In this document: in pieces, positions 32,708 through 44,461 of the stretch
How the letters are laid out: each line of letters begins with the position of its first letter
Position numbering within the stretch: position 1 is the stretch's first letter
DNA from: Xanthomonas vesicatoria ATCC 35937
GTDB taxonomy: Bacteria; Pseudomonadota; Gammaproteobacteria; Xanthomonadales; Xanthomonadaceae
Length of the DNA: 64,000 nt
Direction: 5' to 3'
NCBI RefSeq assembly: GCF_001908725.1
Contig: NZ_CP018725.1
Span: forward strand, 186,001-250,000
Translations under genes and position numbers: made by a program
The notes under the pieces: generated by a model
What the model was told of the DNA's origin: nothing
Databases searched by the model: none
What the model saw: only the letters and a program-made list of their open reading frames with translations

Positions 32708-33350
32708 GTTGGAATCTCGGAGGCGATGGGCGGGAGGGGCAATGCGCATCGGCAAGACCGCGTCGTCCAGACGTCAGCTACCGGGGCAGGCATGCAGCCG
32801 GCCAATCCATCGATGCGCGTGACCGGTCGTCACGCCGCGCTCGATTGCAAGGCAGGTCTGCATGCTTGTGTCCGGTAACGGCGCCGCACTCAGCGGCTGA
32901 ACTCGCCTGCCGGCCCGCGTATGGGCGGCCGTCACCGAGGTGACGCGGGTGTGCACAGATGAGCTGGAAACCCTGCTGGCAGGGCGATGGACACAGCATC
33001 GGCACGCAGCCAATTCACCGTTCAATCACGGGCTGCAGCGTGATGGACATGTGCAGATAAGAGGGGAGTAAGAGGGGCGCCGGCTAGATACATCGGCTGG
33101 GGACGCGAATTGGCGTAATGCCAGATCCCGATGTGCAGGTGCGCGGCGACGTCGCGTCGAGGTCGCCGCGCCGTGTCACCGCATCGCGGTGGCTGCGGTG
33201 TAGTCAGAACACACAGCCAGCCGCCTTGTCGGCACGCCAATAAGATGGCAGCGATGAGCGGCGCGCGGTGGCCTGGCGATTGCCTGGCCGGTTAAATCAT
33301 GGCGGGTGAGCGGTCGCCACTAACGGCGCGATGATCGCGCCCGGCAGTGA
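32708..33350. other. Intergenic region between MCP-3 and MCP-4
   Basis: The second-longest gap in the island (643 bases). I see no convincing gene: the short ORFs have no start signals or recognisable sequence. A weak sigma-28-like match (GCCGTTAC at 32875-32882, with TTCA 15 bases before it) could serve MCP-3. A short palindrome GTCACC-GA-GGTGAC lies at 32931-32944. Confidence 0.5.
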
Positions 33351-35822
33351 TCAGGCTGCTCGATCAACGCGTGGAGCGGCGATCGCCTGCAGCTGGAACA
33401 CCGACACCGCATCGCGCAATTGCTGCGCTTGTTCTTCCATCGCGCGCGCGGCGGCCGTGGCTTCTTCCACCAGCGCGGCGTTCTGCTGGGTCGCCTGATC
33501 CATTTGCACGACGGTCTGGCCGACCTGTTCGATGCCTTGCGACTGCTGCAGCGAAGCCTCGCTGATCTCGTGCATGATCGTGGTGACGTTGCGCACCGAA
33601 TCGACGATGTCCTGCATGGTGCGCCCGGCCTGGCCAACCAGCTGGTTACCGTGTTCGACCCGGGTGACCGAGTCGTCGATCAAGTGCTTGATCTCTTTAG
33701 CCGCAGCGGCAGAGCGTTGGGCGAGGGTGCGCACTTCCGAAGCGACCACGGCAAACCCCCGACCCTGTTCGCCGGCCCGCGCCGCTTCCACTGCCGCGTT
33801 CAACGCGAGGATATTGGTCTGGAAGGCAATGCCGTCGATCACGCCGATGATGTCGGCGATCTTTCTGGAAGCAGCCTGGATGCCGGCCATGGTGCCGACC
33901 ACCTGGCCAACCACCTCGCCACCTTGCGAGGCAACGGCGGCGGCGCCGACCACCAGCTGATTAGCGCGCTTTGCGTGCTCGGCGTTGTTACGCACGGTGG
34001 AGGTGAGTTCTTCCATCGAGGCGGCGGTTTCTTCGAGATTCGCCGCTTGTTGCTCGGTGCGCTGCGACAGGTCCTGGTTGCCGGAGGCAATCTCGCTGGC
34101 CGCATCGTTGATGGCATCGGTGGAGCGCTGGATGCGCCCGACGATATCGGTAAGTTGCGCCACCGTGGCATTGGCATCGTCGCGCATGCGTGCGAAGACA
34201 CCGTGGAAATCGCCCTGCATACGGGTGGTGAGGTCGCCGGCGGCGATCGCCTGCAGCACCGTGGACAGCGACTGCAGGTTGGCGTCGGCGGTGGACATCA
34301 GCTGATTGAGGCTGTCCACCATCGCGCGGAAGTCGTATTGGAAGCGCTGTGCATCGCCCCGTACGCTGAAATCGCCGTTGGCGGCCGCCTGCGCCAGCAG
34401 TTTGATCTCGCTGTTCATCGCCGACAGGTTGGCCTTGACGGTGTCCATGGTGTCGGTGAGCACGGCTTTTTCGCCAGGTAGGCGCTGCATGTCCTGGGTC
34501 AGATCGCCGATGGCATAGCGCGACATGATCTGTGCCAACTGCATCTTGACCGCTATATGCGAGCCGACCAGTGCGTTGGTATCGCGCACCATGGTGGCGT
34601 AGGCGCCGGGGAAGCTGTCGGCCTGCATGCGGTAGCTGATCTGGCCGGCGTCGTGGCGCTGCGCCATTTCGCTTTGTGCAGCCAGCACATGCTGCAGCTG
34701 TTCCTGCATTTGGCGCATGTTGTCGAGCAACTGGCCGGTTTCGTCGCGGCTGGGCGCCACGATGTATTCGTCCAGCTCGCCCTGCGCAATATTGGCGGCC
34801 ACCGCAGCGGCGCGGCGTACGTTGCGGGTGAGGTTGGACAAGGTGTACCAGCACAGCGCGGCGATCAGCAGCGCGAGCACCGACAGGCCGGCCACGGCCT
34901 GATACATCGCCTTGCGCGCCTCCACCAGGTGACGCTCGGATTGCCGCTGCAGGGCCTGCAGCGAGATGCTGCTCAGATCCTGCATGGCCTGGCCAAGTGC
35001 ATCGAGCGCTGCATTCCATTGGGTGTCGGCCTGGGCATCGCTGTCTTCCATCGCCGTCCCAAGCGATTTCAGTGCATCGGTGGCCCGTGTGGCTTCGGCG
35101 TTGGCGGCATCGGCCAGGGCAGGGTCGGGCTGTTCCAGCAGGCCCATTGCCTTGTCCAGCTCATGCCGGAAGCGCAGGTGATTGCGCTGCAACTGGTTGA
35201 GCTGTTCGCGCAGCATTGCGCGGTCGCCGCCGGCCTGGGACGGATCGTTGGCCGCATCCAGGCGAGTCAGTGATTCGGTAGCGTCGGGGCTGTAGATCAA
35301 GGTCGCCACCACCAAGTGGTAGCTTTCGATGTACGGGGTATAGACCAGCTGACTGTCGTCGCGCAGTGCGTCCAGCGCAGCGAAGGCTTGTTCGCTCAGT
35401 CCGGCATAGCCGTTGGAACCATTGCCAGACACGTGGCGCTGCTGCAGGGCCAGCAATTGCGTGTGGCTACGTTCGAAGCCGGGCATGGCGGCCGTGGTGG
35501 CGAGCAGGTGTTGCAGATCCCGTTCGGCGCGTTGTGCCGCGGCGTCGGCAGCGTTGCCGCTGTCGACATGGGCCGCATGCAGGTCGGTGATCAGGCCCAG
35601 CATCTGCCCCAGCGGGGCGTAGCTGCGCAATTCGTTATTGCTGATGGTGACGCTTTCGTTGAGTTTGCCGCTATAGAGCAGGACCGGAATCACCAGGCCG
35701 ACTAGCGCCAGCACACCGATCGCACCGAGTTTTCTGACAATGGCCAAATCGTCCCAGCGGCTGGTCCAGCGGCGTGGTGGGGACGAAGCGGTGTGCTGCG
35801 GCAGCGCGGGAACAATGGTCAT
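33351..35822 (-). CDS. Methyl-accepting chemotaxis protein MCP-4 (large helical sensor, poly-HAMP)
   Basis: An 823-residue receptor with TM1 at about 28-50 and TM2 near 310-330; the periplasmic part is about 255 residues, predicted mostly helical, and clearly larger than the four-helix bundles of its neighbours. It could be of the NIT or HBM type; I cannot decide. The cytoplasmic part has four HAMP-like units and is very close to that of MCP-10 (shared [27 protein letters not shown]). The signalling hairpin is complete. The C-terminus APRVDRAA lacks a pentapeptide. A sigma-28-like promoter lies just upstream. Confidence 0.93.
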   Translation of the reverse strand: MTIVPALPQHTASSPPRRWTSRWDDLAIVRKLGAIGVLALVGLVIPVLLYSGKLNESVTISNNELRSYAPLGQMLGLITDLHAAHVDSGNAADAAAQRAERDLQHLLATTAAMPGFERSHTQLLALQQRHVSGNGSNGYAGLSEQAFAALDALRDDSQLVYTPYIESYHLVVATLIYSPDATESLTRLDAANDPSQAGGDRAMLREQLNQLQRNHLRFRHELDKAMGLLEQPDPALADAANAEATRATDALKSLGTAMEDSDAQADTQWNAALDALGQAMQDLSSISLQALQRQSERHLVEARKAMYQAVAGLSVLALLIAALCWYTLSNLTRNVRRAAAVAANIAQGELDEYIVAPSRDETGQLLDNMRQMQEQLQHVLAAQSEMAQRHDAGQISYRMQADSFPGAYATMVRDTNALVGSHIAVKMQLAQIMSRYAIGDLTQDMQRLPGEKAVLTDTMDTVKANLSAMNSEIKLLAQAAANGDFSVRGDAQRFQYDFRAMVDSLNQLMSTADANLQSLSTVLQAIAAGDLTTRMQGDFHGVFARMRDDANATVAQLTDIVGRIQRSTDAINDAASEIASGNQDLSQRTEQQAANLEETAASMEELTSTVRNNAEHAKRANQLVVGAAAVASQGGEVVGQVVGTMAGIQAASRKIADIIGVIDGIAFQTNILALNAAVEAARAGEQGRGFAVVASEVRTLAQRSAAAAKEIKHLIDDSVTRVEHGNQLVGQAGRTMQDIVDSVRNVTTIMHEISEASLQQSQGIEQVGQTVVQMDQATQQNAALVEEATAAARAMEEQAQQLRDAVSVFQLQAIAAPRVDRAA

Positions 35823-35850
35823 CGGTGCGTCTCATGAGCGTACGCAGGCT

Positions 35851-35878
35851 ATCGGCCGATAACTGCGATGCCTTGAGC
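35851..35878 (-). promoter_or_regulatory. Sigma-28-like promoter of MCP-4
   Basis: Minus strand TCAA, 16 bases, GCCGATAG, about 30 bases before the MCP-4 start. Spacing is one base longer than in most other sites. Confidence 0.5.
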
Positions 35879-35929
35879 CGGCCGGCATCGCTGCCGACCG
35901 GAACCATTCAGGTAGTTCAGTCCGCTTGC

Positions 35930-38179
35930 TTAGAACTCCTGCCAGCTGGTGTCGTTACTGGAGGCGGTGACCACCGCCCGCGGCTTGGACGCGGGAGTGC
36001 GCCCGGCCGCAGCCACCTGCGCCTTCAGCGCCGAACTCACCACCGGGCGCGGCGGCATGGCGCGCGCGGCCGGGGCCGCGTGGGTCACGTCGGTCTTGAA
36101 CACCGCGACTGCTTCGGTCAGGCCAACGGCCTGGTCTTCCAGCGCACGTGCGGCGGCGGTGGCTTCTTCCACCAACGCGGCGTTCTGCTGTGTGGTCTCG
36201 TCCATCTGGGTGATGGTCTGGTTGACCTGTTCGATGCCGGCCGATTGTTCCTGCGAGGCAGCGGAGATCTCGCCCATGATGTCGGTGACGCGCTGCACGC
36301 TGGCAACCACTTCGCCCATGGTCTTGCCGGCGGTGTGCACTAGCGCGGATCCTTCGGCGACGCGCCGCACGGAGTCGTCGATAAGGTCCTTGATCTCCTT
36401 GGCCGCGCCCGAAGAACGCTGGGCGAGAGTGCGAACTTCCGAGGCCACCACGGCAAAGCCGCGGCCCTGCTCACCGGCACGCGCCGCTTCCACCGCCGCA
36501 TTCAAGGCCAGGATGTTGGTCTGGAAGGCGATGCCGTCGATGACCGAGATGATGTCGGCAATCTTCTTGGACGAGGCTTCGATGCCGGACATGGTTTCGA
36601 CCACCTTGCCCACTACTTCGCCGCCTTGTACCGCCACACTGGCGGCGCCGATGGCGAGCTGGTTGGCCTGACGCGCACCCTCGGCGTTCTGCTTGACGGT
36701 GGAAGTGAGCTCCTCCATCGAGGCAGCAGTTTCTTCGAGATTGGCGGCCTGCTGTTCGGTGCGCTGCGACAGGTCCTGGTTGCCGGCGGCGATTTCGCTG
36801 GCGGCCCCCTTGATCGACACGGCCGACTGCTTGATGCCGGTAACGATGTCGGCCAACTGCGTGGCGGTGGCATTGGCATCGTCGCGCATCTGCGCGAACA
36901 CGCCGCGGAACTCGCCGCTCATGCGCGCGGTGAGGTCGCCAGCGGCGATCGACTGCAACAGGCCCGACAGCGACTGCAGGTTGCCATCGGCGGTGGACAT
37001 CAGATTGTTGAGGCTGTCCACCATCACGCGAAAGTCGTGCTGGAAACGCTCGGCATCGCCGCGTGCACTGAAGTCGCCGTTGGCGGCGGCCTGCGCCAGA
37101 TGTTTGATCTCCGTGTTCATCGCGCCAAGGTTGGTTTTCACCTGTGCCATGGTGTCGGTGAACACGGCTTTTTCGCCTGGCAGCTTGCTCATGTCGTCGC
37201 TGAGGTCGCCAATGGCGTAGCGCCCCATGATGCGTGCCAGATCAGTCTGCACGGCGACATGCGAGGCCACCAGCAGGTTGGTGTCGTTGGCCATGCGGCC
37301 ATAGTCGCCCGGGAACGCGGAGGCATCGATACGGAAGCTGATCTGGCCATCGTCATGGCGACGCGCCATGTCGGTTTGCGCGGCGATCAGGTTGCGCAGC
37401 TGGTCCTGCATCTTGCGCATTGCAGTGAGCAGGCGACCGGTTTCGTCGGTGGCGCTGGTTTCCACGTCGTTGTCCAGCTTGCCGCCGGCGATCGCTTCGG
37501 CAGTGCGGGTGGCGCGGCCCAGCGGCTGGGTCAGGCTACGGGTGATCAATACGCCCAGCGCGCCACTGAGCAGCACCACCAGCACGGTGCCCGCGATCAG
37601 CAGCTTGCGCGAATCGTCCATCGACTCCAACGCAACCGCCGAGGCATCGGCGGCCGCTTTGTCCTGCAAGACGATATTCTCGTTGATCTTGTCCTGCCAG
37701 CGCTGCAATGCAGGTGCCGCCTGGGTCTGTAATACAGCGAGGGCTTCGTCCTCCTTGTGGGCCATTCCGAGCTCGACCACTTTGTCGTTGAGCCCCTTGA
37801 CTTCGGTGCGAAGGCTGTCAATTTGGTCGCGGATGGCTTGCCCCTGTGGGTTGGTGGGCATCGCATACAACGCATCGCGCGCTTTGGTGTAGTCGGCACG
37901 TGCCTGCTTGAACGCTGCCACGAACTGCTGGTTCTCCTCGTTGGTGGTGGGCAGCACGATGTTGCGAATCAGCACGGCAATGTTGTAGTTGGCATTGACC
38001 ATGTCGTTGGACAGACGGATCTTCACCATGTTCTGGTGCACGATATCGTCTACCAGGGCGCGCGCCGAAGACAGGCCGCGGTACCCGATGAAGGCGATTG
38101 CGGCGGACAGGACGATCAGTACCGCGAACGCAGCGGCAAGCCGCGGGCCGACGTTATAGCGTTGGAGTAGAGCATTCAT
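35930..38179 (-). CDS. Methyl-accepting chemotaxis protein MCP-5 (4HB, poly-HAMP)
   Basis: A 749-residue receptor with TM1 about 14-36, four-helix-bundle sensor to about 190, TM2, four HAMP-like units (GKLDNDV, GDLSDDM, GDFSARG, GDLTARM), signalling hairpin and a C-terminal SWQEF pentapeptide on a flexible Ala/Pro-rich linker. The sensor shares [12 protein letters not shown] with MCP-3. ATG 38179 ([11 protein letters not shown]) matches the N-terminus of MCP-3 ([11 protein letters not shown]); the upstream frame is not supported. It has its own sigma-28 promoter, downstream of the MCP-6 terminator. Confidence 0.95.
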   Translation of the reverse strand: MNALLQRYNVGPRLAAAFAVLIVLSAAIAFIGYRGLSSARALVDDIVHQNMVKIRLSNDMVNANYNIAVLIRNIVLPTTNEENQQFVAAFKQARADYTKARDALYAMPTNPQGQAIRDQIDSLRTEVKGLNDKVVELGMAHKEDEALAVLQTQAAPALQRWQDKINENIVLQDKAAADASAVALESMDDSRKLLIAGTVLVVLLSGALGVLITRSLTQPLGRATRTAEAIAGGKLDNDVETSATDETGRLLTAMRKMQDQLRNLIAAQTDMARRHDDGQISFRIDASAFPGDYGRMANDTNLLVASHVAVQTDLARIMGRYAIGDLSDDMSKLPGEKAVFTDTMAQVKTNLGAMNTEIKHLAQAAANGDFSARGDAERFQHDFRVMVDSLNNLMSTADGNLQSLSGLLQSIAAGDLTARMSGEFRGVFAQMRDDANATATQLADIVTGIKQSAVSIKGAASEIAAGNQDLSQRTEQQAANLEETAASMEELTSTVKQNAEGARQANQLAIGAASVAVQGGEVVGKVVETMSGIEASSKKIADIISVIDGIAFQTNILALNAAVEAARAGEQGRGFAVVASEVRTLAQRSSGAAKEIKDLIDDSVRRVAEGSALVHTAGKTMGEVVASVQRVTDIMGEISAASQEQSAGIEQVNQTITQMDETTQQNAALVEEATAAARALEDQAVGLTEAVAVFKTDVTHAAPAARAMPPRPVVSSALKAQVAAAGRTPASKPRAVVTASSNDTSWQEF

Positions 38180-38259
38180 GACAGGCCTTCGCTCAGGGTC
38201 AGATAGGGGACTTCGGATGTGTCGCGCGGCACTTGACATGATCCATGCGACTGTCTTAG

Positions 38260-38286
38260 TTAGCGGCCCCTGATATGCCTTCTTGA
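38260..38286 (-). promoter_or_regulatory. Sigma-28 promoter of MCP-5
   Basis: Minus strand TCAA, exactly 15 bases, GCCGCTAA; 80 bases before the MCP-5 start and downstream of the MCP-6 terminator. Confidence 0.7.
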
Positions 38287-38390
38287 ATACCTTGTCGAAA
38301 AAATTGCATAGCGTGACACAATTTGGAAAATTTTCGTGTTCGCTTTCACGCAATCCCGCCAAGCTGCGGCGGCGTACGCCAGCTTCAGTA

Positions 38391-38430
38391 ACGACGAAGC
38401 CGCGCGAGGTGCATCGCGCGGCTTCGTCGT
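38391..38430 (-). terminator. Terminator of MCP-6
   Basis: Perfect 17-base inverted repeat ACGACGAAGCCGCGCGA / TCGCGCGGCTTCGTCGT with a six-base loop, 28 bases after the MCP-6 stop. The tail has no long T-run, but the stem is the strongest in the window. Confidence 0.75.
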
Positions 38431-38458
38431 CAGCCAGTGATCGGTTTGCAGCGAGCGC

Positions 38459-40708
38459 TTAGAACTCTGCCCAGTCCGATTCGTTGGATACGGCTACAGC
38501 CACGGCCGCACGTGGCGCAGGCCGGATGCGCGGCTTGGTCGTTTTGCTGGCGGTAACAGGCTTGCTGGCCGTGATCTGACGCACCACCGGTGCGGTGCGG
38601 GTGACCGCTTCCAGCTCAGCCGACAGGCGGAACAGCGCCACCGCTTCGGTGAGTTGCTGCGCCTGGTCTTCCATCGAGCGTGCAGCCGCAGTGGCTTCTT
38701 CCACCAGCGCAGCGTTCTGCTGAGTGGCTTCATCCATGTGGGTGACTGTCTGGTTGACCTGCTCGATGCCGGCCGACTGTTCCTGCGAGGCGGCAGAGAT
38801 TTCGCTCATGATGTCGGTGACGCGCTGCACCGAGGAGACGATCTCGCTCATGGTGGTGCCGGCCTGGTGCACCAGTGCCGAGCCTTCGGCCACCTTGCTG
38901 ACCGAGTCGTCGATCAGGCCTTTGATCTCCTTGGCGGCGCCGGCCGAACGCTGCGCCAGCGTCCGCACTTCCGAGGCGACCACCGCAAACCCACGGCCCT
39001 GTTCACCAGCACGCGCCGCTTCCACCGCCGCGTTCAACGCCAGGATATTGGTCTGGAAGGCGATGCCGTCGATCACGCTGATGATCTCGGCGATCTTCTT
39101 GGACGAGGTTTCGATGCCGGACATGGTGGTGACCACCTGGCCGACCACGCTGCCACCGTGCGAGGCCACGCCAGCCGCACCGATCGCCAGCTGGTTGGCC
39201 TGGCGCGCGTGTTCGGCATTCTGCTTCACGGTGGAGGTGAGCTCTTCCATCGAGGCAGCGGTTTCTTCCAGGTTGGCCGCCTGTTGCTCGGTGCGCTGCG
39301 ACAGGTCCTGGTTGCCTGCGGCAATCTCGCTGGCCGCGGTATTGATGGTCAGGGTGGAATGCTTGATGCGGCTGACGATGTCGGTCAGGCGATGAGTCGT
39401 GGCATTGGCATCGTCACGCAGGCGCGCGAACACACCGTGGAATTCGCCGTCCATGCGTGCGGTGAGGTCGCCATCGGCCACTGCGCCAAGCAGTTGCGAC
39501 AGCTTGCCCAGGTTGCGATCGCTGACTTCCATCATCGAGTTCAGATCCGCCACCATCACCGCAAAGTCGTACTTGAAGCGCGCCGCATCGCCGCGTGCGC
39601 TGAAGTCGCCCGCGGCTGCCGCCTGCGCCAACTGCTTGATCTCGGTGTTGATCGACAACAGGCTGGCCTTGGCCGCGTCCATCGCTTCGTGCAGGATTGC
39701 GCGGCTGGCGGGCAGGCGGCGTGCGTCCTGGGTCAGGTCGCCCTGGGCGTACTGGTTGAGGATGCGCACCGAGTCGGTAATGGCATCCAGGTGCTCGAAG
39801 ATCATCGTATTGATGCCGCCGGCCAGGGTGCCGTACACGCCGGGGAAATCCTCCGGCATGCGATGAGTGATGTCTTCGGCCGCATGCAGGTGCGACATCC
39901 GCGCAGTCTCATCGGAGAAGCGGCGCAGCATCTGGGTCATGCGACCGGTGGCCTCCAGCATCTGGCCGATTTCGTCGTTGCTGGTCTTGCTGACCTGCAC
40001 ACTCAGATCGCCGCGCGAGACCGCCTGGATGGCGCCCAACGCCTTGGACAGCGGGTTGGTGATACTGCGTGCAATCAGCCAGCCGAAGGTGACCGACAGC
40101 GCAGCCATCAACAGCGTGCCGATCAACAGCACCGCACTGGTGACCTTGAAGGAGGCGCTGCTGGCAGCGACCATGTTGGCCAACGCGGTGGATTGCTCGG
40201 CGTACATCTTGTCGATGGTCGCAAACAGCTCCTTGCGGATATCGCCGGATTGCTTGTTTGCGAGCACTGCGGTCGCATGATCGGGCTGCATGTAGAGCGT
40301 GCGCAGGGTCTGGTTGGCCTGAAAGTAGCTGGTGCTCTGCTCGGCGAGCTTGGTGTAGGCAGCCTTCAGTGGCGAGGCGGGTCCGATCTTGGCGTCCAGC
40401 GCCTTCTGCGTTTGCGCGTACTTGCCCTGGATCTCGTCCATGCGGGTCAGGAAGTAGGCGTAACGCTCCGGGTCTTCCAGATTGACGAACTGGCCGGATT
40501 CGTAGATGCGGAATTCGCCGCCAAAGGCACGCAGTTCAGACAGCCTGCTCAACACCGGCACGACATCTTCGTTGATCAGCACCGCCTGCTGCTGCATTTG
40601 CTTCATGCGCGAGAAACCCAACCCGCCAAGCAAGGCAGTGAGCACGGCACTGAGGCAGAACGCAAACATCAGTTTGCGGCGGATGGGCCAATCATTGAAC
40701 TTGTTCAT
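38459..40708 (-). CDS. Methyl-accepting chemotaxis protein MCP-6 (4HB, poly-HAMP)
   Basis: A 749-residue receptor: TM1 about 12-32, a four-helix-bundle sensor ([20 protein letters not shown]) related to that of MCP-10, TM2 near 190, HAMP units ([28 protein letters not shown]), signalling hairpin and C-terminal DWAEF. The stretch between HAMP units ([26 protein letters not shown]) is shared with MCP-9, whose sensor is of another type. ATG 40708 is seven bases after GGAG; an ATG one codon upstream is too close to it. Own sigma-28 promoter and strong terminator. Confidence 0.95.
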   Translation of the reverse strand: MNKFNDWPIRRKLMFAFCLSAVLTALLGGLGFSRMKQMQQQAVLINEDVVPVLSRLSELRAFGGEFRIYESGQFVNLEDPERYAYFLTRMDEIQGKYAQTQKALDAKIGPASPLKAAYTKLAEQSTSYFQANQTLRTLYMQPDHATAVLANKQSGDIRKELFATIDKMYAEQSTALANMVAASSASFKVTSAVLLIGTLLMAALSVTFGWLIARSITNPLSKALGAIQAVSRGDLSVQVSKTSNDEIGQMLEATGRMTQMLRRFSDETARMSHLHAAEDITHRMPEDFPGVYGTLAGGINTMIFEHLDAITDSVRILNQYAQGDLTQDARRLPASRAILHEAMDAAKASLLSINTEIKQLAQAAAAGDFSARGDAARFKYDFAVMVADLNSMMEVSDRNLGKLSQLLGAVADGDLTARMDGEFHGVFARLRDDANATTHRLTDIVSRIKHSTLTINTAASEIAAGNQDLSQRTEQQAANLEETAASMEELTSTVKQNAEHARQANQLAIGAAGVASHGGSVVGQVVTTMSGIETSSKKIAEIISVIDGIAFQTNILALNAAVEAARAGEQGRGFAVVASEVRTLAQRSAGAAKEIKGLIDDSVSKVAEGSALVHQAGTTMSEIVSSVQRVTDIMSEISAASQEQSAGIEQVNQTVTHMDEATQQNAALVEEATAAARSMEDQAQQLTEAVALFRLSAELEAVTRTAPVVRQITASKPVTASKTTKPRIRPAPRAAVAVAVSNESDWAEF

Positions 40709-40750
40709 CATGTAACTCCGGGGCATAGCGTCGCGATGTTGTCCTGCACG

Positions 40751-40777
40751 CTAACGGCCCGAAACGATGATTCTTTA
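40751..40777 (-). promoter_or_regulatory. Sigma-28 promoter of MCP-6
   Basis: Minus strand TAAA (in TATAAAG), exactly 15 bases, GCCGTTAG; 42 bases before the MCP-6 start. Confidence 0.75.
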
Positions 40778-40914
40778 TATTGCAAGAATGAACTGAAGCG
40801 TCCTATGTCAAGTTTCAATGCGCCGATTCGCAGGGGAAAACACGATCTGCGGAGATCCAATCCAAGACGCGCACCCCCGGTACCTGTAGCGGAACGCGAT
40901 GGCGCAGACCGGGC

Positions 40915-43263
40915 CTAGAATTCCTGCCACTGCGCGTCGTTACCGAGCGCGACCGCAGGCGCGCTGAGCGCTGCACGCCGCGCGGGCGTTGCCGGCCCGG
41001 CCGCGCCGGGAGTTGGCTTGGCATGGCTTGCCGGTGCTGTGACGTACGGCGCAGCGGCAAGCGTGAAGCGCGAGACCGCCTGCGCCAGCTGGCCTGCCTG
41101 ATCTTCCATTGTGCGTGCGGCCGCAGTGGCTTCTTCCACCAGGGCGGCGTTTTGCTGGGTGGCCTCATCCATCTGCGTGATGGTGCGATTGACCTGCTCG
41201 ATGCCGGACGATTGTTCCTGCGAGGCCGCCGCAATCTCACCCATGATGTCGGTGACGCGCTGCACGCTGGCGACGATGTCGGCCATCGTGGTGCCGGCCT
41301 GGTGGACCAACTGCGAACCTTCGGCCACCTTGGTGACCGAATCGTCGATGAGATGCTTGATCTCTTTGGCCGCACCGGCTGAACGCTGCGCCAGGGTACG
41401 CACTTCCGAGGCCACCACGGCAAAACCGCGGCCTTGTTCGCCGGCACGCGCCGCTTCCACCGCAGCATTCAACGCCAGGATATTGGTCTGGAAGGCAATG
41501 CCATCGATGACCGAGATGATTTCGGCAATCTTCTTCGAAGAGACCTGGATGCCCGACATGGTGGTGACCACTTGGGCCACTACCGCGCCACCGTGCGAGG
41601 CGACCCCGGCCGCACCGATGGCAAGCTGATTGGCCTGGCGCGCATTCTCGGCGTTCTGCTTGACGGTGGAGGTGAGTTCTTCCATCGAGGCGGCGGTCTC
41701 CTCCAAGTTGGCCGCTTGTTGTTCGGTGCGCTGCGAGAGGTCGCTATTGCCGGCGGCAATCTCGCTGGAAGCGGTATGGATGCTGCCGGCCGCCTGCTGG
41801 ATGCGTCCGATCACCTGCGCCAACGAGTCGGCAGTGGAGTTGGCATCGTCGCGCATGGTGGCGAACACACCATGGAAGTCGCCTTGCATGCGTGCACTCA
41901 GGTCGCCCTCCGCCAGTGCGCCCAGCAGCCGCGACACTTCGCTGATGCTCACTGCGTTGGCGTCGAGCAGCGCATTGAGTTGTTGCGCCAGTTGCAGGAA
42001 AAAGCCCTGTTTTCCGCTACTGTCGATGCGCCTGGACAGATCGCCCGCGGCTGCGCTGCGCACCACATCGGCCACGTCCACTTCCACCCGCGCTTCGGCG
42101 GTGCGATCGCGCCACTCGCAGACAAAGCCCAGGTGCGCACCGCGTTCGTCGCGGATTGCCGAGACGTTTTGCGTGATGCTGGTTGCGCGGTACTGCACCT
42201 CGCGTTGCGCGGCACCTTGGCGGTCGAGACGCTGGTAGATTTCCGCGTCCTGCGCGTTGCCCACTTCCAGCAGCGAGAACGGTTGCCCAATGAGGTTGGC
42301 AGTGCGATTGAACGCGGGTGCGCAGGCCTGGATATCGTCTGCGTAGGTGTGCACCAAGGATTGCAAGGCGGCATTGGTGTAGATGATGGTCAGATCCGGG
42401 TCGGCGATGTACATGCCGGTGGACGCATTATCGAGAGCGGTGCGGATGCGCAGATTTTCCGCAGCAATGCGGCGCTCGTGCTCCAGGCGTTCGCGCAGGT
42501 CGCGCTGCATGCGCGACAGTGCGGCCATCAGGCTGTGCGCGTGTTGTGCGGCCACCGGAATCGGCTGGTCCAGGCGACCTTCGGCAATATGTTGCGCGGC
42601 AGCCATGGCCAGCTGCGGTTCGCCGCCAAGCAGGCCGAACATCGACCGCAGGATCCAGCCGGCGGCCAGAGCCAGGCACACGAATGCCAGCACCATGGCG
42701 CTGCCTTGCTGCCACATCACGCGGTGGCTGTATTGCTCGGCCTGGCTGCGGTTGGCTTCATTCAAGGCCAGGATGCGCTCGCTGATGGCGCCCATGCGGG
42801 TTTCGAGCTGGCCGAACTTGTCGGTGAAATCGGCATAGGCGACGTTGCTGTCGGCATGGTGTTGGGCCAGCGACATGACCTGCTCGGCCGATGCGATGTA
42901 GGCCTGCAGCGCAGGCGTCACCGCTTCCAGATCGTTGCGCAGGGCCGGCTCAAGCGGCAGCTTGCGATTGGCCTCCACCGCCTGACGGAATTCGGTGGCG
43001 TGCTCGCCTAGCGAGGTATGCGCCTCGGTGATGCCCGCATCGTCCTGCCGCGCCGCGGCGAGCAGCCCAGCGGTGACGTCGCCGCGCAAGGCGTCGTGCA
43101 TCATGTCCGCCTGCATATGGTTGCGCAGCGCATCGGAGGAGGTGACCTGCGCGGCGATCGCCTCCAGCAGCCCGCGCTGACCGTTGTAGCCGACACCGCC
43201 CAGGGCGAGCAGTGCCAGTGCGGCCACCAGCACCAGGACGCCCAACATATGCATGATTTTCAT
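40915..43263 (-). CDS. Methyl-accepting chemotaxis protein MCP-7 (4HB-HAMP-PAS type)
   Basis: A 782-residue receptor with TM1 about 7-28, a helical periplasmic domain to about 185, TM2, HAMP, PAS domain ([23 protein letters not shown]), HAMP-like units (GDLSRRI, GDLSARM), signalling hairpin and C-terminal QWQEF. It starts 13 bases after the stop of an outer-membrane protein gene, so the two form an operon behind one sigma-28 promoter and a G/C homopolymer. This pairing suggests that MCP-7 senses something related to that outer-membrane protein; this is inference. Confidence 0.94.
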   Translation of the reverse strand: MKIMHMLGVLVLVAALALLALGGVGYNGQRGLLEAIAAQVTSSDALRNHMQADMMHDALRGDVTAGLLAAARQDDAGITEAHTSLGEHATEFRQAVEANRKLPLEPALRNDLEAVTPALQAYIASAEQVMSLAQHHADSNVAYADFTDKFGQLETRMGAISERILALNEANRSQAEQYSHRVMWQQGSAMVLAFVCLALAAGWILRSMFGLLGGEPQLAMAAAQHIAEGRLDQPIPVAAQHAHSLMAALSRMQRDLRERLEHERRIAAENLRIRTALDNASTGMYIADPDLTIIYTNAALQSLVHTYADDIQACAPAFNRTANLIGQPFSLLEVGNAQDAEIYQRLDRQGAAQREVQYRATSITQNVSAIRDERGAHLGFVCEWRDRTAEARVEVDVADVVRSAAAGDLSRRIDSSGKQGFFLQLAQQLNALLDANAVSISEVSRLLGALAEGDLSARMQGDFHGVFATMRDDANSTADSLAQVIGRIQQAAGSIHTASSEIAAGNSDLSQRTEQQAANLEETAASMEELTSTVKQNAENARQANQLAIGAAGVASHGGAVVAQVVTTMSGIQVSSKKIAEIISVIDGIAFQTNILALNAAVEAARAGEQGRGFAVVASEVRTLAQRSAGAAKEIKHLIDDSVTKVAEGSQLVHQAGTTMADIVASVQRVTDIMGEIAAASQEQSSGIEQVNRTITQMDEATQQNAALVEEATAAARTMEDQAGQLAQAVSRFTLAAAPYVTAPASHAKPTPGAAGPATPARRAALSAPAVALGNDAQWQEF

Positions 43264-43276
43264 TGCCGGGTCCGTG

Positions 43277-44038
43277 TCAGAAGCGGAAGGACAAACCGAC
43301 GCCGAGCGCGTGGTCGGGCGAACGGTCATTGAGGCCACGGCTGTACACCGCATCCAGCTGCACATCGTTGCTCAGCAGCCATGCGGAGCCGACGTCGAGC
43401 AAGGCCACGCTGCCGCCATCGTCGCTCTTGGCGATTTGCGGCAATGCCACTTCGACGAACGAGCGCACGCGGTCGTTCCAGGCTTTGCCGAGTACCGCAC
43501 CCAGGATGCCTGCGGTGTAGCGATGGCCGTCGCCATCGTCGTCCCAGATCACGCCGGGCATCACGCCGGCAGAGATGCTGTCGCTGAGTTCCCATTCGGC
43601 CACCAGCCGGAACGAGGGGCGTGCCCCGTGGCCGCGCAGGGCCTGCGCGCCGCTGGGCAGATCCACGTGCAGCAGCCAGGCCAGCGAGGTCTTGCCATCG
43701 TCGGAGCTGGCCAGCTGATGTTTGACGCCAAGCGACACGTCAGACATGCCGTTGATATTGGACTGGCCGGGCAGGTCGATGTGTTGCCAGCCATCGGTTT
43801 CCAGTCGCAGTTCCCAGGTCTGACCGAGCCCGTAGCGGAACAGCGTCGGGGTGGAATATGCATCGACAGACGCATCGCGTTCCCACGCGGCACTGGTTTC
43901 CACCTGCAGGCGATGGTTGCCGACGGTCAGGCTGGACTCGACGAAATCGGGTCGGTCGGTGGCAATGGGGTCTTCAGCGTGGGCACGGCCGGCGACGCAC
44001 AACAGCACAAGACAGCTGGCGAGAACAGATGACTTCAT
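43277..44038 (-). CDS. Outer-membrane protein, MetA-pathway/transporter-like beta-barrel
   Basis: A 253-residue protein with a clear signal peptide ([21 protein letters not shown], cleavage before [11 protein letters not shown]). The mature part alternates strands ([46 protein letters not shown]) and ends in FRF, a typical outer-membrane barrel terminus. It resembles the family named putative MetA-pathway of phenol degradation, now viewed as transporter-like barrels. ATG 44038 follows AGGGG; 13 bases separate it from MCP-7. Its leader contains a 15-base G tract. Function unknown, possibly solute uptake or sensing for the receptor. Confidence 0.85.
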   Translation of the reverse strand: MKSSVLASCLVLLCVAGRAHAEDPIATDRPDFVESSLTVGNHRLQVETSAAWERDASVDAYSTPTLFRYGLGQTWELRLETDGWQHIDLPGQSNINGMSDVSLGVKHQLASSDDGKTSLAWLLHVDLPSGAQALRGHGARPSFRLVAEWELSDSISAGVMPGVIWDDDGDGHRYTAGILGAVLGKAWNDRVRSFVEVALPQIAKSDDGGSVALLDVGSAWLLSNDVQLDAVYSRGLNDRSPDHALGVGLSFRF

Positions 44039-44127
44039 GGCAACCCCTGCAACGATCGAACCTCGGGCGCATGCAATGACGGGTGTCGTCGACGACCGTC
44101 CGCATGCGGTGTGTGAGTGGCTGTTGC

Positions 44128-44142
44128 GGGGGGGGGGGGGGG
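44128..44142 (+). repeat. Homopolymer tract of 15 G (15 C on the transcribed strand)
   Basis: An uninterrupted G15 run on the plus strand lying between the sigma-28 promoter (44167-44193) and the start codon at 44038, so within the leader RNA of the operon. Such tracts change length easily by slippage. Confidence 0.9.
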
Positions 44143-44166
44143 CACAGACAGCCGTTGTCACCCAGG

Positions 44167-44193
44167 CTAACGGCAACGCCAGATAAATCTTTA
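44167..44193 (-). promoter_or_regulatory. Sigma-28 promoter of the outer-membrane protein/MCP-7 operon
   Basis: Minus strand TAAA (in TTAAAG), exactly 15 bases, GCCGTTAG; 128 bases before the start codon. Confidence 0.75.
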
Positions 44194-44418
44194 AGGATTG
44201 CCGATGGGTGGAGCAGGCAGGGCAAGGCGGGTGTGCAAGGCAGGCCGATAGCAGCGCTTGCGTCTGCTTGGGGCAGATGTGTTCTGCGCGCGCGGACGTG
44301 CGGGCGCTGCGGCCAATCGGCGTGACGGAGCAGAGCGTCGCCAAACCAGTGCCAGGTGTGAGGCGTCGAGTGCCTGCCGGCACTGGGCATGCGCGTGCAA
44401 CGTACTGGATCAATTGCA

Positions 44419-44447
44419 GTGACGGCGCCCTGCATAGGGGCCGTCAC
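44419..44447 (-). terminator. Probable terminator hairpin of MCP-8
   Basis: Near-perfect stem GTGACGGCGCCC / GGGGCCGTCAC with one bulge and a six-base loop, 14 bases after the MCP-8 stop. No T-run follows. Confidence 0.5.
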
Positions 44448-44461
44448 GCATTACGCACGGC

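Larger units (their letters stand above)
44039..44461. other. Intergenic region with homopolymer leader and MCP-8 hairpin
   Basis: A 423-base gap holding the sigma-28 promoter of the outer-membrane protein/MCP-7 operon, the G15 tract in its leader and, at the right end, a hairpin at 44419-44447 after MCP-8. No gene is supported in it. Confidence 0.65.
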
